Positions 35,342-43,905 of a DNA stretch of 64,000 nt are shown piece after piece. The stretch lies in the NCBI GenBank assembly GCA_021776115.1, contig JAJFGN010000026.1, forward strand, positions 34,437 through 98,436, written 5' to 3'. Origin of the DNA: Kiloniellaceae bacterium. GTDB taxonomy: Bacteria; Pseudomonadota; Alphaproteobacteria; Kiloniellales; J153. The position numbers were made by a program, and so were the translations under genes. The notes beneath the pieces were generated by a model. It had not been told where the DNA came from. It did not search any database and was given only the letters and a program-made list of their open reading frames with translations. Numbering within the stretch: the first letter of the stretch is position 1; every line of letters begins with the position of its first letter.

Positions 35342-35764
35342 CTACGGTTCGGTTCGGTGCACGGCCGTCTCGGCTGACGGCGAGCCGGCGCCGCTCCAGC
35401 GCGCGCAGGCATCGCGCAGCCGCTCGATCATGGCGATCGCCTCACGTGCCATCTCGGGGCTGTTGTGCCGGTTGACGCCCAGCAGCCGCCCCAGGATCGA
35501 TTCGTACAGCTGCCCCGCGCCTTGGGCCGAGAAGCCCTGGTTGACGCCGTCATACTGCAGAAAGAGGGACGTCACGGCCTCGGTTGCCGCGGCGACCGCC
35601 TTGAAGCGCGCCTCGATATCGGCACATGCGATTGCGTTCAATGCCGCTTCCAGGGCGCCGGTCGCGATGGCGCAGTGACAAGGCGGCGCGCACAGCGTCC
35701 GATCGCCTGGCTCCATTTCCAGGCCGCTCGGGTATCCCTTTGTGTGCGCGTCTGCCAAAGCCAT
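35342..35764 (-). CDS. FliS-like flagellar chaperone (tentative)
   Basis: 140 residues. The helical core ALNAIACADIEARFKAVAAATEAV then LYESILGRLLGVN resembles FliS, a four-helix chaperone of flagellin. The usual VMLYDGA motif is not clear, so the family call is tentative. The ATG at 35764 is chosen because the sigma-54 promoter at 35861-35875 puts the transcript start near 35849, and GGAGGA lies twelve bases before it; the longer open frame to 36190 would start before that point. It heads fliK-flgD-flgE. Confidence 0.55.
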   Translation of the reverse strand: MALADAHTKGYPSGLEMEPGDRTLCAPPCHCAIATGALEAALNAIACADIEARFKAVAAATEAVTSLFLQYDGVNQGFSAQGAGQLYESILGRLLGVNRHNSPEMAREAIAMIERLRDACARWSGAGSPSAETAVHRTEP

Positions 35765-35860
35765 GGCGGCCAGCGATCCTCCGATCCGGTTCCGGCCTGC
35801 GGCGCGGTCTATTCCGACGCGAACAAGGCCAAGCCGGGACACCCCGGCCAATCGTTTAAA

Positions 35861-35875
35861 GCAACCGCCGTGCCA
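35861..35875 (-). promoter_or_regulatory. sigma-54 promoter for the fliS-like/fliK/flgD/flgE operon
   Basis: On the minus strand TGGCAC-GGCGG-TTGC matches the -24/-12 consensus exactly, with GG-N10-GC spacing. Predicted start near 35849, leaving a leader of about 85 bases. Confidence 0.8.
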
Positions 35876-36095
35876 ACCGCGGGCCATCCGGGGGAGGGGC
35901 CTAGGACTGCGCCACCTTGCTGGGTCCCTGCCGCTTTCCGGCCTAGGGACGGCAGGGAGATGGCGGCAGATCTTGCTGTGTGGCCGGGTAAATCGTGCCG
36001 GTTGGGCGCCGATCTTGCCTGCCGCGCCACGGGTCGTGAGCGGCACATGGGCGACTTGCGGTTCGTTTTCCAGGTTGCGCCTGCTTCGTCCGGTC

Positions 36096-36110
36096 TGGCA
36101 CATCGCTTGC
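36096..36110 (+). promoter_or_regulatory. sigma-54 promoter pointing right, no plus-strand gene nearby
   Basis: TGGCAC-ATCGC-TTGC on the plus strand is an exact -24/-12 match with GG-N10-GC spacing, followed by T. Predicted start near 36120-36122. The next plus-strand gene is maf, 1.2 kb away and past flaF and flbT on the other strand. Confidence 0.7.
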
Positions 36111-36119
36111 TTTAGTACT

Positions 36120-36275
36120 ATCGCCGGTTCGGGACTCCCGACCGGCGATTGGCGGCAGGCAGCCGTCAACAATGCGGCAGGTAGCCGCACCTTTTCCTCT
36201 AGTTGTCCAGGGAAAGACGGGAAGGGGCCCTTGGCCCCAAAACCCTCAAATACGGAGCCTAGCGGGCTCCCATAT
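36120..36275 (+). ncRNA. candidate sigma-54-dependent structured small RNA
   Basis: From the predicted start of the 36096 promoter the plus strand folds at once. Hairpin 1 (36120-36149) has 13 base pairs, one bulged T and an ACT loop. Hairpins 2a (36152-36166) and 2b (36174-36188) are near-copies: GCGGC-AGGCA-GCCGT and GCGGC-AGGTA-GCCGC. Hairpin 3 (36224-36238) is GGGGCC-CTT-GGCCCC, and hairpin 4 (36254-36270) is GGAGCC-TAGCG-GGCTCC. The chain ends ten bases before the flaF stop. No good T-run marks the 3' end, which could extend antisense into flaF/flbT. A 45-codon frame from 36172 lacks a Shine-Dalgarno sequence and seems non-coding. Confidence 0.5.
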
Positions 36276-36280
36276 CGTGG

Positions 36281-36727
36281 CTAAACGGACTGGCCGGAGC
36301 CGCCCATGAAGGGGCCGGGGCCGCCATCCTGATCGCCGGCGGGGCTATCATCCGGCTGGCCGACCGCGGCCAACAACCCCGCGGCGATCTGACGGTTGAT
36401 GGTGATCAGGATATCGAGTTTTTCCGGCTGTGGGTTGGCCAGAATGCCGACCATTTTTTTGTCGATGAAATTACTGAGGTTGAGCATGTTCGTGCGGATT
36501 TCCGGCGGCAGGGCGCACTCCGGCGCGCAGATCTCGGCCTGCAATATGGTCCAGAGCCGCCAGTTCAGCCGCGCGACCGTGCTTAGGCCTAGCTTGTCCT
36601 CGGGCTTTTCCTGTGCCTCGGACATGCGACGTGCCGACTCGAGCAAGGCCCGTCCCTCGGTTTCGCGGGGGTTGCCTCCTTTAGCGCGTCTGTGTTCGTA
36701 GGTCCGTGCCGCCGTCTCATAGGACAT
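36281..36727 (-). CDS. flaF: flagellar biosynthesis regulator FlaF
   Basis: 148 residues, mostly helical. MSYETAARTYEHRR at the start, LNWRLWTILQAEI and LNLSNFIDKKMVGILANPQPEKLDILITIN (in part) are FlaF-family landmarks. In Caulobacter FlaF is needed for flagellin secretion and acts with FlbT on flagellin expression. The start at 36727 overlaps the end of flbT by 11 bases. The Gly/Pro-rich tail is atypical. Confidence 0.88.
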   Translation of the reverse strand: MSYETAARTYEHRRAKGGNPRETEGRALLESARRMSEAQEKPEDKLGLSTVARLNWRLWTILQAEICAPECALPPEIRTNMLNLSNFIDKKMVGILANPQPEKLDILITINRQIAAGLLAAVGQPDDSPAGDQDGGPGPFMGGSGQSV

Positions 36728-37106
36728 GCGATAGAGCCTCGTGCTCATGACTGATCAGGCGGCTACATGCCTTCAAACCTTGATAGAGTTTATCCGCGCG
36801 CACATTCTCCAAGATCTCGTCGGCGATGGTCTGCGCACTCGGCGCGGCCTCAAGAAAATCGTCGAGGAATCCTTGGAAATGGCTGAGATAGTGCTCCGAC
36901 TTATCCGGAAACAGATAGGCGCACTGAAGGGCGAGATAGGCCCGCGCCGCCGGGGTTGTCGCAGTTTCCGTGGTCAGAACGTCCTTCTGGCGAAGGATCT
37001 GCGCCTGGTTCTCGAAAACGAGTTCTGCGGAATCGCCGGCGTTGCGGATCGCCACGCCGTTGACGATGAACCGCTCTCCCTTGCTGACCGACAGCTTTAA
37101 AGGCAT
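36717..37106 (-). CDS. flbT: flagellin mRNA regulator FlbT
   Basis: 129 residues. MPLKLSVSKGERFIVNGVAI, FENQAQILRQKDVLT and KALKACR-like YQGLKACSRLI are FlbT signatures. In Caulobacter and Brucella FlbT acts on the 5' leader of flagellin mRNA. The start at 37106 is set by the conserved MPLKL opening; the frame runs on to 37811 but overlaps maf. A perfect CtrA box lies about 50 bases upstream. The candidate small RNA lies just past flaF. Confidence 0.92.
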   Translation of the reverse strand: MPLKLSVSKGERFIVNGVAIRNAGDSAELVFENQAQILRQKDVLTTETATTPAARAYLALQCAYLFPDKSEHYLSHFQGFLDDFLEAAPSAQTIADEILENVRADKLYQGLKACSRLISHEHEALSHVL

Positions 37107-37156
37107 GCCTAAGTTCCGATCGGTTAAAATAGTTTGGCAACGGTAATGAAACGCGC

Positions 37157-37171
37157 TTAAGGAACGGTTAA
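37157..37171. promoter_or_regulatory. perfect CtrA box between flbT and maf
   Basis: TTAA-GGAACGG-TTAA, exact TTAA-N7-TTAA consensus, in the divergent region between flbT (51 bases away) and maf (172 bases away). Confidence 0.65.
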
Positions 37172-37343
37172 ACACGGGGATGCTAAAGAAACCGTATAAA
37201 ACTGGTATCGACTTTCGCTTTTTTGGGTGTGAAGTCTTAGAACGGGAGTAAGGCCGATCGGCCAGGTGTCGTGCCTGCTCCTTGGGCTCCACCCGGGTAA
37301 AACTCGTCTGGGGCAACCCAGGGGTTGAGAGAGGAAGACCGGC

Positions 37344-39368
37344 GTGACGGAATCGGCAGCAACCGCCAAGACCCCGGAAGTCTCGGAAAACCCCGAAACC
37401 CCGGCCGCCCCAGCGGCCCCAGCGGCCAACGAATTTTTTCAGAAGAACCTCGCCGCCATCAGGCAGTGGGCTCCCTATCTCTATAGCCGGCTGGGCGCCA
37501 TCGACGTGCCGAACACCGATTTGATCGTCGATCCGGACGGCGGAATCGACATCGGTTTTCGAGGCCAGCGACTCTATGGCCAGGATGCGGTCGCGCACGC
37601 CAGCGCCCAGATCGAGAAGTTCGCAGAGGCGCCGACCCGCGAATTCATCAACGAACCTGACCCGGAAAAAATGAAAGGTATGACCGGCGATTTTTGTGTG
37701 GCCGTGCGTGACCGTATGGGCGGTGCCGGAATCGCTTACGATCCCGCCAAAACCTTTCCAAACAGTCATTTCCTGGTGGTCTTCGGAATCGGCCTGGGCT
37801 TTCATTTGCAAACCTTAATCGAGCGAACCGAAGCCAAGGTCGCGATCCTGATCGAACCGAACATCGAGTACCTGTACCATTCGCTTTACGTGACGGACTG
37901 GGCCACGTTGTTCGAAATCGGCGACCGGCAGGGCGTGCGCTTCAGCTTGATCGTCGACCAGAAACCGGCGGAGATCGCGGCCAAGGCTGGCCAGGTGCTG
38001 CGCGGCAACAATCCCTCCCTGCTCGACGGGGTCAGTCTGTTCATGAACTACCGCTCGGTCATTCTCGATCGGGCGAAGGATCTGATCCGGCGAGACCTTT
38101 TCCTATCGATCTCGGGTCTTGGCTTCTTCGACGACGAGTGCATCATGTGCCGCAACGCGGCCGGCAATCTCGCCGCGGGCACGGCCGAGATCTTGGGGGA
38201 GTATCTATCCACGCGAGACGAACCGTTGTTCGTGATCGGCAGTGGTCCCTCCGTCGAAGCGGATTTGGACTTCATCGTCGCCCATGCCGGGCAGGCGATG
38301 CTGATGTCGATCGGTACTGGTCTACGATCTCTTCTGGTCCATGGCATCCGACCCGACTTCCACATCGAGTTGGAGAATGGTGTCGATAACCTTGAGATCA
38401 TCGCAGCGACTGCCGAGGAGTTCGACATCGGCGGTGTGACCCTCATCGCTTCGACGACAGTTCATCCGGACCTGGCTCGCATATTCGACCGCGCGGTCTT
38501 TTACTTTCGCGAGCGCGTGACTCCGACACAGATCTTCGGCGGGTCGTTTCCGATCCTGCAGCCCGCCGGGCCGACGGTCGCGAATTCGGCGCTGGTTTCG
38601 TCTATCCGCCTTGGCTTTCGCAAAGTCTACCTTTTCGGCGTCGACATGGGCACCAAGTCGGGCAGCAAGTTCCACGCCAAGGAGTCGGTCTATGGCACCG
38701 GTCTGCTCGACGAGGTTGTGGAAGCCTCTCAAGCCTTTCCCGGAAATCTGGGCGGCACCGCCGTCGGATCTCACGTTTACGACTGGTCGCGCAAGGTTCT
38801 CGAAAATACACTGCAACACTATCGTTCAGTCCAGGTCTACAACTGCAGTAACGGTGTCCGCATCGACGGGGCCATACCGAAGGTCGCGCGGGCCATCGAG
38901 TTACCGGAGACCGTGATCGACCGGGCCGCGGTGGGACGTGAAATTTCTCAAGGCCTAGCCCGCTGCAAGCGCGAACGGTGGTCCATGCAGTGGCGCGAGT
39001 CCGATATCCGCGCGCAGAGCACGGTGATCCTCGATCACCTGGAGGGGATACTCGTGGCCTTGGCGGCGGACCCGGGGTCGAGCGTCGATTGGCTCCAAAG
39101 TTTTTGCGACGCGATTCAGGCGATAGAACATCAGAGCCCGGCCAACGCCGCGCTTCTGGGCGGCACCCTACAACTAGCCGTCGGCTGTGCATCCTGGTAC
39201 GACCGCCGTATTTGCGATCCCGGCCAGATCGACCCCTATCGCCGCCTGGCCGCGGAGGAGTTGAGCGCCTTGGTCGGACGTCTTCGGGAGGGCCTGGAGG
39301 CCCTTCTGGACGAGATGGAGACGACCTTGGACCTGCCTGGCGCGCATGGCCATGTGGCCGGTGCGTGA
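37344..39368 (+). CDS. Maf-type (DUF115) flagellin nonulosonate transferase
   Basis: 674 residues from a GTG start with GAGGAAG upstream. The Pro/Ala-rich head is followed by the DUF115 core: SHFLVVFGIGLGFHLQTLIE, the segment EPLFVIGSGPSVEADLDFI, MLMSIGTGLRSLLVHGIRPDFHIELEN (in part) and RLGFRKVYLFGVDMGTKSG. Maf proteins transfer pseudaminic or legionaminic acid to Ser/Thr of flagellin in the cytoplasm before export. It is divergent from flbT and followed by the legionaminic acid genes, which suggests the donor sugar. Confidence 0.88.
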   Translation: MTESAATAKTPEVSENPETPAAPAAPAANEFFQKNLAAIRQWAPYLYSRLGAIDVPNTDLIVDPDGGIDIGFRGQRLYGQDAVAHASAQIEKFAEAPTREFINEPDPEKMKGMTGDFCVAVRDRMGGAGIAYDPAKTFPNSHFLVVFGIGLGFHLQTLIERTEAKVAILIEPNIEYLYHSLYVTDWATLFEIGDRQGVRFSLIVDQKPAEIAAKAGQVLRGNNPSLLDGVSLFMNYRSVILDRAKDLIRRDLFLSISGLGFFDDECIMCRNAAGNLAAGTAEILGEYLSTRDEPLFVIGSGPSVEADLDFIVAHAGQAMLMSIGTGLRSLLVHGIRPDFHIELENGVDNLEIIAATAEEFDIGGVTLIASTTVHPDLARIFDRAVFYFRERVTPTQIFGGSFPILQPAGPTVANSALVSSIRLGFRKVYLFGVDMGTKSGSKFHAKESVYGTGLLDEVVEASQAFPGNLGGTAVGSHVYDWSRKVLENTLQHYRSVQVYNCSNGVRIDGAIPKVARAIELPETVIDRAAVGREISQGLARCKRERWSMQWRESDIRAQSTVILDHLEGILVALAADPGSSVDWLQSFCDAIQAIEHQSPANAALLGGTLQLAVGCASWYDRRICDPGQIDPYRRLAAEELSALVGRLREGLEALLDEMETTLDLPGAHGHVAGA

Positions 39369-39419
39369 CCTCCGCCATGGTCGCGGAACTGAGTCATAAA
39401 AAGCCAATTTTCTCAATAT

Positions 39420-39437
39420 ATTAAGAACTTTCTTAAT
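39420..39437. repeat. 18-base inverted repeat between maf and ptmE
   Basis: ATTAAGAA-CT-TTCTTAAT, perfect eight-base arms. It resembles two TTAA half-sites with eight instead of seven bases between them, so it is not a standard CtrA box. It may be an operator or a weak transcript end for maf. Confidence 0.4.
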
Positions 39438-39576
39438 GTTTGACGCGATATTGTCCGGGGCGGTGGACCCGGTTCGCGGCGCATCCGCCTTGCGAGCCGG
39501 CAAGCCGGATACCGCTTCGCCGGGGCCTGGACGCTAGGCCGACGAGCGGTAGGGAAAGTGGCTACGAGCCGGACAC

Positions 39577-40794
39577 ATGGCTAAGACCGAGGCGCAGGAT
39601 CCGGGTGACAAGTCCGCTCAAGCGGACACGGACACAAACGCCGAACGCGTGGACGTCTTTGACCTTCTCGAATCCCAAATGCCCGCAGTCGGTCCTCCAA
39701 TGAATCCCGACGTCGTGATCCGGGACATCGAACCTTTCTGTACCAGCCCTGACATCACCATCAAGCATGCTATCGCGCGGATCGACCGCAACGCCGAAGG
39801 GCTTGTCCTGGTTGTCGATTCGAAGCGGAGACTCCTCGGCACCGTCACCGATGGCGATATTAGGCGTGCGATCCTGCGCGGCGTCGACTTGAACGATCGC
39901 ATACAGGTTTTGCTCGACGACGGAATTCCGCGCGTTCATGAAAAGCCGATCACCGCGCCTCACGATACGCCCGACGTGCAGTTGCTCCGCTTGATGGGTG
40001 AAACCGCCGTTCGTCATGTGCCGATGACGGACGAGACCGGCCGCTTGGTCGCGCTTTCTTTGCTCAGCCGGTTTGTCCGCGGCCGGGGGCTACCCATGCG
40101 CGCCGTGATCATGGCAGGCGGCCTCGGCATGCGGCTCAGGCCGCTCACGCAGGATATGCCGAAACCCATGCTGCAGGTTGGTGACCGGCCCTTGCTTCAG
40201 CGCACCGTCGAAAATCTGTGCGGCGCCGGGATCCGCAACATCAACATCACGACCCACTTTCAGGCCGAAAAGATCGAGGAATTTATCGGCGACGGCAGCC
40301 CCTTCGACGCGGTCGTCCACTACAGTCATGAAGATGAGCCCCTGGGCACGGCGGGTGCGTTGCGCCAAATGCAGGTCGACGACGACGAACCGTCTTTGGT
40401 AATCAACGGGGATATCCTGACCACCGTAAACTATGCGGCCATGCTGGAGTATCACCGCGAACACAAAGCCGATCTGACGGTCGGCGTGCGTCACTACACC
40501 ATGACCGTGCCTTATGGGGTCGTCGATTGCGAGGGGCCGTTGGTCCGCGAGATCCGGGAAAAGCCGAGCGTCGGTCTTTTCGTCAATGCCGGTATCTATC
40601 TCATGGAGAACGGGGTTTGCCAGTACATACCGGAAGGCAAACGCTTTGACATGACCGATCTGATCGGCGTTCTCCTCGCCGAAGGCCGTCGGGTCGTAAG
40701 CTTTCCAATCCATGAGTATTGGCTCGATATCGGACAGCACGACGACTACAAGCGGGCGCAGCTCGACGTCGCGTCGGGAAAGCTCAGCGCATGA
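39577..40794 (+). CDS. ptmE: CBS-domain sugar-1-phosphate nucleotidyltransferase (PtmE-like)
   Basis: 405 residues. Two CBS modules (about 45-165, with VTDGDIRRAILRG) precede a nucleotidyltransferase domain starting at MRAVIMAGGLGMRLRPLT, with PKPMLQVGDRPLL as the second signature. In Campylobacter PtmE makes GDP-glucosamine, the first committed step to CMP-legionaminic acid, and has the same CBS-transferase order. It is the first of four close plus-strand genes followed by legB. Specificity for GDP is inferred from context. Confidence 0.8.
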   Translation: MAKTEAQDPGDKSAQADTDTNAERVDVFDLLESQMPAVGPPMNPDVVIRDIEPFCTSPDITIKHAIARIDRNAEGLVLVVDSKRRLLGTVTDGDIRRAILRGVDLNDRIQVLLDDGIPRVHEKPITAPHDTPDVQLLRLMGETAVRHVPMTDETGRLVALSLLSRFVRGRGLPMRAVIMAGGLGMRLRPLTQDMPKPMLQVGDRPLLQRTVENLCGAGIRNINITTHFQAEKIEEFIGDGSPFDAVVHYSHEDEPLGTAGALRQMQVDDDEPSLVINGDILTTVNYAAMLEYHREHKADLTVGVRHYTMTVPYGVVDCEGPLVREIREKPSVGLFVNAGIYLMENGVCQYIPEGKRFDMTDLIGVLLAEGRRVVSFPIHEYWLDIGQHDDYKRAQLDVASGKLSA

Positions 40795-40861
40795 GGCCGC
40801 CTAGAGGAATGCGCGTCTTGGCCCGGCTATCGTACCCGGCTGCTCACAGCGGGGTGCGGGC

Positions 40862-41869
40862 GTGAGCGATACCTTGGGCCGGCTATCCGGCAAGAACATC
40901 CTGGTGACCGGCGCCGACGGCTTCATCGGGTCGCATCTTTGCGAAACCTTGATGACGCGCGGTTGTCACGTTCGCGCCTTGGCGCAGTACAACTCCTTCA
41001 ACAACTGGGGTTGGCTTGAGGACATAGATCGCCGCGCGGCCATCGAAGTGCGGACCGGCGATGTACGGGACCCCTTTTTCTGCCAAGCCCTGGTCAAGGA
41101 CATCGACGTTGTCTTCCACTTGGCATCGCTAATCGCGATTCCTTATTCCTATGTTGCGCCGCAAACGTACGTTGAGACCAATATCACCGGGACGCTCAAC
41201 ATCTGTCAGGCGGCCATGGATGCCGGGGTCGCGAGAGTCGTTCATACCTCGACCAGCGAGGTTTACGGTACCGCGCGCAAGGTGCCGATCGGTGAGGAGC
41301 ACCCGCTTCAACCGCAGTCACCCTACAGCGCGAGCAAGATCGGCGCGGACGCCATGGCGATGAGCTATTACCACGCGTTCGCTCTTCCCTTGACCATCGC
41401 CCGTCCGTTCAACACCTACGGGCCCCGACAATCGGCGCGCGCGGTGATTCCCACAATCGTCACGCAGATCGCCACCGGCGCGCGGCAGCTGAAGCTGGGC
41501 GATACTCGGCCCACCCGGGACTTCAACTATGTCGAGGATACTTGCGCTGGGCTTGTAGCCCTGGCCGCCTGCGACGCCGCCTTGGGTAAGACAGTGAATA
41601 TCGGCTCCAACCGGGAGATTTCGATCGGCGAAACCGTCGCGATGATCAAGGAGATCATGGGCAGCGATATTGAAATACTGGAGCAATCCGAACGACTCCG
41701 TCCAGAGAACTCCGAAGTGTTCCGGCTTTGGTGCGACAATAGCCTAATCCGCGAACTGACCGACTTTGAACCGCAGGTGTCGCTACGCGACGGCCTGACG
41801 CGAACTGTCGAATGGTTCGCCGACCCCAAGAATCTCGAGAAATATAAGGCCGACATTTACAATGTATGA
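40862..41869 (+). CDS. legB: GDP-N-acetylglucosamine 4,6-dehydratase (LegB-like)
   Basis: 335 residues from a GTG start. Extended short-chain dehydrogenase: NAD motif ILVTGADGFIGSHLCE, the catalytic STSEVYGTA and YSASKIGADAMAMSY (Tyr and Lys), and RPFNTYGPRQSARAVIPTIV. The opening AQYNSFNNWGWLEDI is typical of the LegB branch. It forms the 4-keto-6-deoxy intermediate that LegC then aminates. It lies between ptmE and legC. Confidence 0.88.
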   Translation: MSDTLGRLSGKNILVTGADGFIGSHLCETLMTRGCHVRALAQYNSFNNWGWLEDIDRRAAIEVRTGDVRDPFFCQALVKDIDVVFHLASLIAIPYSYVAPQTYVETNITGTLNICQAAMDAGVARVVHTSTSEVYGTARKVPIGEEHPLQPQSPYSASKIGADAMAMSYYHAFALPLTIARPFNTYGPRQSARAVIPTIVTQIATGARQLKLGDTRPTRDFNYVEDTCAGLVALAACDAALGKTVNIGSNREISIGETVAMIKEIMGSDIEILEQSERLRPENSEVFRLWCDNSLIRELTDFEPQVSLRDGLTRTVEWFADPKNLEKYKADIYNV

Positions 41870-41917
41870 TGCCTCGACCCGCCTTGGACGCGACGCCCTA
41901 AGCGTGCTGGGGGCATC

Positions 41918-43138
41918 ATGAACATGAGCCAACCGCTGAAGTGTCCGCAGGCGGCTAACGCACTAACAGAACCATCATCCGGGTCGCGGATCGCCCTGGC
42001 GGAGCCGGCGATCGGTGGCAACGAATGGGCCTATGTCAAGGAATGCCTGGATAGCGGTTGGGTATCCTCGGCCGGGGCCTTCGTGGAGCGTTTCGAGGCA
42101 GACTTCGCCGGATATCTGGGTGTCGGTCACGCGGCCGCGACGGTGAACGGCACGGCGGCGCTGCATGTCGCCTTGCTCGCCGCCGGGGTGTTGCCGGACG
42201 ACGAGGTTCTGATGCCCAGCTTCACCTTCATCGCGCCGGCCAACGCCGTGCGCTATGCCGGGGCATGGCCGGTCTTCGTGGATGCCGAGCCGGGCGCCTG
42301 GCAAATGGATGTCGAGCGGGCGATCGATTTTTTGGAGCGCCAATGCCACTGGTCCGACGGCGCGCTGCGCAATCCGCGCAACGGCCGGCGCATCGGTGCG
42401 ATCCTGGCGGTCCACGTGCTCGGTCATCCGGTCGATCTGGACCCGCTTCTGGCGGTTGCGGCGAAGCACGATCTTCCGGTGATCGAGGACGCGGCGGAAT
42501 CCTTGGGCGCGACCTACCGCGACCGGTATGTCGGCCGCTTCGGACGCCTAGCCTGCTTCAGCTTCAACGGCAACAAGGTCATGACCACCGGCGGCGGCGG
42601 CATGGTGGTGACCGACGATGCGGCCTTGGCCAAGCGGGTCCGCTATCTGACCACGACCGCCAAGGACGATGCGGACGAAGGCATCCATGGGCAAGTCGGT
42701 TTCAACTACCGCCTGACCAACATTCAGGCCGCCATGGGCTGCGCACAGATCGAACAACTCGAAGACTTTTTGGCCGCCAAGCGCCGGATCGCGGCACGCT
42801 ACGCCGAGGACCTGGCCGGGTTGCCGGGCCTCTCGCTCATGCCGGAAGAGCCCTGGGCCAAGAGCGCGTTCTGGCTTTACAGCATCCGTCTCGACCCGGC
42901 ACGTGCGCCCTGCGACAGCCGGGAGCTGCGCCGACGTCTGCGCGCCGCCGGTATCGACACCCGGTTTTTCTGGCAACCGCTGCATCTCAGCCCGGCCCAC
43001 GCCGGCGCCGAGATCTTGGGCGGGGCGGTCGCCGAGCGGCTTCATGGCGAGGTCCTGTCGCTGCCTTGTTCGACCGGCCTGAGCGAGGCCGCGCAGGCGC
43101 GCGTGATCGCGGCCGTGCGGGACGGTTTCGACTCATGA
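41918..43138 (+). CDS. legC: PLP-dependent aminotransferase (LegC-like)
   Basis: 406 residues, DegT/DnrJ/EryC1 family. The start IALAEPAIGGNEWAYVKECLDSGWVSS is of the LegC type; PVIEDAAESLGA and CFSFNGNKVMTTGGGGMV hold the cofactor Asp and the PLP lysine. It aminates C4 of the GDP-linked 4-keto sugar. Its stop overlaps the legF start by four bases. Confidence 0.9.
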   Translation: MNMSQPLKCPQAANALTEPSSGSRIALAEPAIGGNEWAYVKECLDSGWVSSAGAFVERFEADFAGYLGVGHAAATVNGTAALHVALLAAGVLPDDEVLMPSFTFIAPANAVRYAGAWPVFVDAEPGAWQMDVERAIDFLERQCHWSDGALRNPRNGRRIGAILAVHVLGHPVDLDPLLAVAAKHDLPVIEDAAESLGATYRDRYVGRFGRLACFSFNGNKVMTTGGGGMVVTDDAALAKRVRYLTTTAKDDADEGIHGQVGFNYRLTNIQAAMGCAQIEQLEDFLAAKRRIAARYAEDLAGLPGLSLMPEEPWAKSAFWLYSIRLDPARAPCDSRELRRRLRAAGIDTRFFWQPLHLSPAHAGAEILGGAVAERLHGEVLSLPCSTGLSEAAQARVIAAVRDGFDS

Positions 43139-43905
43139 TCGGCAATCTTTCGGTCCTTGGCCTGATTACCGCGCGCGGCGGTTCGAAAGGCGTGCACCGC
43201 AAGAACCTGCGCGAGGTCGGCGGGAAGTCCCTTATCGCCCGGGCCGTGGAGGCGGCGCGCGCGGCGGCCTGCTTGGACCGCGTCGTGCTGTCATCCGACG
43301 ATCCGGAGATTATTCAGGCCGCCATCTTGCGCGGCTGCGACGTGCCCTTTGTGCGTCCGGCCGAGCTGGCGACCGCCGATGCGGGCTCAATGGACGTGGT
43401 GCGCCATGCCCTGGAAACCCTCCCGGAGCGCTATGATTTTGTCGTGCTCTTGCAGCCGACCTCGCCGTTTTGCACCGGCGAGGACATCGATGGCGCGGTG
43501 CGGTTGTGCGTCGAATCCGGCGCGCCGTCCTGCGTATCGGTTTGCCCACCTGCCAAGCCGCCGCACTGGAACTTCGAGCTGGGCGGCAATGGGCGGATGA
43601 AGCCCATCCTGCCGGCACACTATCTTATTCCCCGCCGGCAGGACTTGCCGCAGGTCTTTGCGCCCAACGGCGCGGTTTATGCCGCCCGTTGCGAATGGAT
43701 CGTAAACCAGCCCAGCTTTATGTCGCCCGAGACGGTCGCCTACGTCATGCCCACGGAGCGATCTCTCGACATCGACTGCGAGTTCGACCTGGTTCTGGCC
43801 GAGGCGGTTGCCTCATGGCTCGAACGGGCCTCCGAAGACCGTGACGCGGTCGCGGCGCACCCTAGGGCGCGGAAAGTGGCAGGTCGTGGAAGGCCTTCCG
43901 GATAA
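43135..43905 (+). CDS. legF: CMP-nonulosonate (CMP-legionaminate) cytidylyltransferase (LegF-like)
   Basis: 256 residues. NeuA-type: ITARGGSKGVHRKNLREVGG is the CTP-binding start, LQPTSPFCTGEDIDGAV and LDIDCEFDLVLAE are family motifs. It activates legionaminic acid with CMP for the Maf transferase. The last 14 residues (RARKVAGRG...) do not fit the family and run antisense over a legG remnant, so the 3' end has probably been altered by a rearrangement. It is coupled to legC by an ATGA overlap. Confidence 0.88.
   Translation: MIGNLSVLGLITARGGSKGVHRKNLREVGGKSLIARAVEAARAAACLDRVVLSSDDPEIIQAAILRGCDVPFVRPAELATADAGSMDVVRHALETLPERYDFVVLLQPTSPFCTGEDIDGAVRLCVESGAPSCVSVCPPAKPPHWNFELGGNGRMKPILPAHYLIPRRQDLPQVFAPNGAVYAARCEWIVNQPSFMSPETVAYVMPTERSLDIDCEFDLVLAEAVASWLERASEDRDAVAAHPRARKVAGRGRPSG

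Noticed and set aside
34577..35377. 266-codon plus-strand frame opposite fliK
   Set aside because: Antisense shadow of fliK with Ala/Ser/Val/Gly-biased sequence and no family features.
35765..36190. Upstream extension of the FliS-like frame
   Set aside because: It crosses an exact sigma-54 promoter whose start point lies near 35849, and its residues look like untranslated GC-rich sequence.
36172..36309. 45-codon plus-strand frame in the candidate small RNA
   Set aside because: No Shine-Dalgarno sequence, start inside a hairpin region, basic low-information product, and it runs into flaF antisense.
37107..37811. Upstream extension of the flbT frame on the minus strand
   Set aside because: It overlaps the intergenic CtrA box and the 5' end of maf; the conserved FlbT opening starts at 37106.
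42058..43134. Long plus-strand frame running into legF from inside legC
   Set aside because: The part before 43135 is an out-of-frame shadow of legC with Arg/Gly/Ala-rich low-complexity sequence; only the part from the ATG at 43135 encodes LegF.
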